The position numbers and the translations under genes are program-made. From contig CALQBT020000128.1 in the NCBI GenBank assembly GCA_943328885.2, positions 1 through 7,341 on the forward strand: a stretch of DNA of 7,341 bases. The letters run 5' to 3'. Positions 5,478 to 7,341 of this stretch are shown here, piece after piece (the first letter of the stretch is position 1; the number at the start of each line of letters is the position of its first letter). This DNA is from Bordetella parapertussis (GTDB lineage Bacteria; Pseudomonadota; Gammaproteobacteria; Burkholderiales; Burkholderiaceae_C). The notes beneath the pieces are model-generated. The model worked only from the letters and a program-made list of their open reading frames with translations. It did not search any database and was not told the origin of the DNA.

Positions 5478-6629
5478 ATGCGTGAAGCGATCAACCGGCT
5501 GCCCGGCAGCAAGATCCGCGAGGTCGCCAACGCCGGTTTGGGCAAGCCCGATGTGCTGGCTTTCTGGTTTGGCGAGAGCGATGAGGTCACACCCGAGTCG
5601 GTGCGGCGCGCTGCGGCCGAGTCGCTGCTGCGAGGCGAGACCTTTTACAGCCACAACCTGGGTCTGCTCGAATTGCGCGAGGCCTTGCGGGCCTACACCG
5701 CCGGCCTGCACGGCGACCCGGGCCCTGACCGGATCGCGGTCACTTCTTCCGGGGTCACGGCACTGATGACGGCGATGCAGTTGCTGGTCGATGCCGGCGA
5801 CGAGGTGGTGGTGGTCGCGCCGGTCTGGCCCAATTTACCGGCGCAGCCCGAGATTCTCGGCGCACGCGTGACCCGGGTGTCTTTGACGCCCGACGCCAAC
5901 GGCGCCTGGCAACTCGACTTGCAGCGCCTGATCGCAGCGGTGACCTCGACCACCCGGGTGTTGCTGCTCAATGCGCCGAACAACCCGACGGGCTGGACGC
6001 TGACCCGCGACGAACAGCGCGCACTGCTCGATCATTGCCGCCGAACCGGCACCTGGATCGTCGCCGACGAGGTCTACGACCGGGTCTGGTTTGGCGCCGG
6101 TCGCGCCGCCCCGAGCTTGCTCGACATCGCCAGCCCGCAAGACCGATTGGTGGTTGTGCACAGTTTTTCCAAAAGCTTTCTGATGACTGGCTGGCGGCTG
6201 GGCTGGCTGGTGCTGCCCACAGGCCATCTGGATGCCGTGAGCAAGCTCATCGAGTTCAACAGTTCTTGCGCGCCAGTGTTCGTTCAGCGCGGTGGACTGG
6301 CGGCGCTGGCCATCGCCGAGGAGTTCGTGCCGCAGCTGGTCTCGCGGCTTAGACGCGGTCGCGACACGCTGTGCCCTGCGCTCGCTGCGATACCGGGCGT
6401 GCAGTCGGCCACGCCACTGGGTGGCATGTATGCCTTTTTCCGGGTGCCAGGAGCCAATGATTCCCTGGCCTTTGCCAAGCGCCTGGTGCTCGAGCAAGGT
6501 CTGGGACTGGCGCCTGGCGCGGCATTTGGCCTCGAGGGCGAGGGCTGGCTGCGCTGGTGTTTCGCGTCGAACGACCCGAAGCGCTTGCTGGCCGGTGTTG
6601 AGCGCCTCCAACAAGGCCTGGGCCTATAA
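5478..6629 (+). CDS. PLP-dependent class I/II aminotransferase
   Basis: The 383-residue product is a fold-type I pyridoxal-phosphate aminotransferase of the aspartate aminotransferase superfamily, expected to be cytoplasmic. Landmarks in order are TFYSHNLGLLELREAL (55-70), SSGVTALM in the cofactor phosphate-binding region (90-97), APVWPNL (114-120) and NAPNNPTG (165-172) with Asn169. DEVYDR (197-202) supplies Asp197 and Tyr200. SFSKSF (229-234) carries the Schiff-base Lys232, and TGWRLGW carries Arg240. The C-terminal LRWCFA (358-363) provides Arg359, the expected substrate carboxylate anchor. All catalytic positions are intact. Substrate cannot be assigned; aspartate, alanine, aromatic amino acids and others are possible, and no pathway genes are adjacent. 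The ATG at 5478 lacks a clear ribosome binding site, but family-like sequence begins soon after it. The TAA stop lies inside the rpsO -10 hexamer. Confidence 0.92.
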   Translation: MREAINRLPGSKIREVANAGLGKPDVLAFWFGESDEVTPESVRRAAAESLLRGETFYSHNLGLLELREALRAYTAGLHGDPGPDRIAVTSSGVTALMTAMQLLVDAGDEVVVVAPVWPNLPAQPEILGARVTRVSLTPDANGAWQLDLQRLIAAVTSTTRVLLLNAPNNPTGWTLTRDEQRALLDHCRRTGTWIVADEVYDRVWFGAGRAAPSLLDIASPQDRLVVVHSFSKSFLMTGWRLGWLVLPTGHLDAVSKLIEFNSSCAPVFVQRGGLAALAIAEEFVPQLVSRLRRGRDTLCPALAAIPGVQSATPLGGMYAFFRVPGANDSLAFAKRLVLEQGLGLAPGAAFGLEGEGWLRWCFASNDPKRLLAGVERLQQGLGL

Positions 6630-6630
6630 T
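6625..6630 (+). promoter_or_regulatory. rpsO(-pnp) -10 box overlapping the aminotransferase stop codon
   Basis: TATAAT is a perfect match to the sigma-70 -10 consensus, 160 bp before rpsO. The aminotransferase TAA stop is at 6627-6629, within the hexamer. The expected transcription start is near 6637, giving a leader of about 150 nt. The -35 is poor: TTGAGC at 6598-6603 is the best match, but its 21-bp spacing is too long. Confidence 0.6.
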
Positions 6631-6641
6631 CCGTAAGTTTT

Positions 6642-6770
6642 TCGCGCCCGGCCTTCTGAATTTGGGGTTTGGCGCGAGAGGCAGGCACGGCGCGGGTTGG
6701 TTTCACTCGCGACCGCAAGTTCATACAGGAAACCGCCTCTGGCACCGAGCGTCAGGCGTGGCGGCTTTCC
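6642..6770 (+). promoter_or_regulatory. Structured rpsO leader, possible S15 autoregulatory region
   Basis: Three pairings are visible. TCGCGCC (6642-6648) pairs with GGCGCGA (6671-6677). Alternatively, CGCGAG (6673-6678) pairs with CTCGCG (6706-6711), so these two helices exclude each other. Closer to the gene, GGAAACCGCC (6728-6737) pairs with GGCGG-c-TTTCC (6760-6770), a 10-bp stem with one bulged C. It ends seven bases before the ribosome binding site. S15 represses its own mRNA through leader structures in several bacteria, with little sequence conservation between them. A role here is inferred from position and pairing alone. Confidence 0.42.
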
Positions 6771-6789
6771 GAAAACCAAAGGAAACACC

Positions 6790-7059
6790 ATGTCCGTCGA
6801 CAAAGCCCACCGGGCCGAGACCGTTGCAGGCAATGCCCGCACCCCTGGCGATACCGGTTCGCCTGAAGTTCAGGTCGCGCTGCTGACCGCTCGCATCAAC
6901 GACCTGACCCCGCATTTCAAGACCCACTTGAAAGACCACCACGGTCGCCGTGGCTTGCTGCGTATGGTCAGCCGCCGCCGCAAACTGCTCGACTACCTCA
7001 AGGGCAAGACGCCCGAGCGCTACACCGCACTGATCGCCAAACTCGGCCTTCGCAAGTAA
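6790..7059 (+). CDS. rpsO: 30S ribosomal protein S15
   Basis: S15 is a primary binder of 16S rRNA in the central domain of the small subunit and also forms an intersubunit bridge. The product is 89 residues, exactly the E. coli length. It contains [13 protein letters not shown] (21-33), [14 protein letters not shown] (48-61), RRKLLDYLK (63-71), and ends LGLRK. His42 and Asp49 correspond to E. coli rRNA-contacting residues. At residue 52 there is Gly where E. coli has Ser in the DHHS turn, a change probably tolerated. ATG 6790 is preceded by AAAGGA (6778-6783) with six bases of spacing, and an in-frame upstream ATG at 6697 would add 31 non-family residues. It is followed by pnp on the same strand, the usual proteobacterial arrangement. 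Confidence 0.98.
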   Translation: MSVDKAHRAETVAGNARTPGDTGSPEVQVALLTARINDLTPHFKTHLKDHHGRRGLLRMVSRRRKLLDYLKGKTPERYTALIAKLGLRK

Positions 7060-7075
7060 GCAAGATCCCCGCATC

Positions 7076-7110
7076 GAGCCTGTCTGGAACAAGCCCAGCA
7101 CAGGCTCTTT
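7076..7110 (+). terminator. Terminator-like hairpin after rpsO
   Basis: GAGCCTGT-CTGG (7076-7087) pairs with CCAG-c-ACAGGCTC (7095-7107), a 12-bp stem with one bulged C and a seven-base loop. It is followed by TTTGCATTT. The T-tract is short, so it may be a partial terminator or attenuator between rpsO and pnp, or may protect the rpsO mRNA 3' end. In E. coli a terminator also sits between these two genes. Confidence 0.6.
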
Positions 7111-7145
7111 GCATTTGGAGCAAGTGACCCAGCAGCGGCAATGCT

Positions 7146-7194
7146 GTGTCATTCCAACGGTTTCCTGGCCACCAGGGCAGCGTTGGAATGGCAT
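7146..7194 (+). promoter_or_regulatory. Long interrupted hairpin in the pnp leader, candidate RNase III site
   Basis: CATTCCAACG (7150-7159) is perfectly complementary to CGTTGGAATG (7181-7190). Two G-U and two Watson-Crick pairs at 7146-7149/7191-7194 extend the helix to 14 bp. Inside, a symmetric 4x4 internal loop is topped by CCTGG (7164-7168) paired with CCAGG (7172-7176) on a three-base loop. E. coli PNPase represses its own synthesis after RNase III cuts a long leader hairpin. This structure is in the same place, but homology of mechanism is inferred. Confidence 0.55.
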
Positions 7195-7226
7195 CCAAGC
7201 CAGCCAGGTCTGATGCTCCCGGTTCC

Positions 7227-7251
7227 CACGAATGCGCAGATGCGCAGCGTG
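7227..7251 (+). repeat. Tandem ATGCGCAG repeat able to fold near the pnp ribosome binding site
   Basis: ATGCGCAG occurs twice in tandem at 7232-7239 and 7240-7247. With flanking CACG (7227-7230) and CGTG (7248-7251) it can fold into a small imperfect hairpin using TGCG/CGCA inside. It ends 12 bases before the AAGGAG of pnp. It may be chance or a small part of the leader structure. Confidence 0.3.
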
Positions 7252-7277
7252 ATCCTGTCATCCAAGGAGACGATTTC

Positions 7278-7341
7278 ATGAGTCTGTTCAATAAAGTCAC
7301 CAAGACCTTTACCTGGGGCCAACACCAGGTCCGGATGGAAA
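7278..7341 (+). CDS. pnp: Polynucleotide phosphorylase, N-terminus only (cut by window edge)
   Basis: PNPase is the trimeric 3'-to-5' phosphorolytic exoribonuclease of the bacterial degradosome. Only 21 codons are in the window: MSLFNKVTKTFTWGQHQVRM, then Glu. This resembles the first strand of the first RNase PH domain, as in the F-x-W/Y-G-x-H-x-V pattern shared with known PNPases. AAGGAG at 7264-7269 precedes the ATG by eight bases, a strong ribosome binding site. The location directly downstream of rpsO is the classical context and is much of the support. The leader contains a long hairpin compatible with autoregulation. Confidence 0.9.
   Translation, partial: MSLFNKVTKTFTWGQHQVRME

Noticed and set aside
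5835..6614. Minus-strand open frame (259 codons) opposite the aminotransferase gene
   Set aside because: Antisense shadow of a gene with all catalytic residues intact; no independent support.
6697..6789. Upstream extension of rpsO to an ATG at 6697
   Set aside because: It would make S15 120 residues long. The ATG at 6790 has a good ribosome binding site and gives the canonical 89 residues.
1..7341. Mobile element, prophage, toxin-antitoxin, defence system or CRISPR array
   Set aside because: No transposase, integrase, terminal inverted repeats, target duplications, spaced repeat arrays or recognisable defence domains were seen. All genes are ordinary chromosomal ones with similar base composition.

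Overview
The window is GC-rich and looks like a stretch of chromosome from a betaproteobacterium. Burkholderiales is most likely, perhaps near Comamonadaceae or Sphaerotilaceae. This rests on protein-level resemblance recalled from memory (TsaE, QueG, TsaD, S15 and the PNPase N-terminus) and on the rpsO-pnp pairing; no search was run. There are no tRNA or rRNA genes, CRISPR arrays, insertion sequences or phage genes. It reads as an ordinary housekeeping region, and I did not find a convincing undescribed system. The most interesting material is in the untranslated leaders.

Layout. At the left edge is a truncated tsaE (minus strand), divergent from queG (plus). Their start regions are crowded and ambiguous. 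Next comes a plus-strand acetyl-CoA hydrolase/CoA-transferase family gene. It converges on a minus-strand histidine-phosphatase gene, with a 20-bp gap lying inside an inverted repeat. That gene is divergent from tsaD (plus, 90-bp gap). tsaD converges on a minus-strand small heat shock protein gene, and their stop codons touch with no intergenic base. A 179-bp divergent spacer holds the heat-shock leader and a duplicated sequence element. It is followed by a class I/II aminotransferase gene (plus). The aminotransferase stop codon lies inside a perfect TATAAT, the likely -10 box of rpsO. rpsO follows after a structured leader of about 150 nt. The rpsO-pnp gap of 218 bp holds a terminator-like hairpin and a long interrupted hairpin. 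The window ends 21 codons into pnp.

How the genes fit together. Three genes serve modification of the tRNA anticodon loop. tsaE and tsaD act in t6A37 synthesis, and queG performs the last step of queuosine synthesis at position 34. rpsO and pnp form the classical ribosomal protein/RNA-decay pair, for which autoregulation through leader RNA is known in E. coli. The CoA-transferase, phosphatase, aminotransferase and Hsp20 genes appear to be independent single-gene units with no pathway link visible here. No stretch longer than 300 bases lacks a gene.
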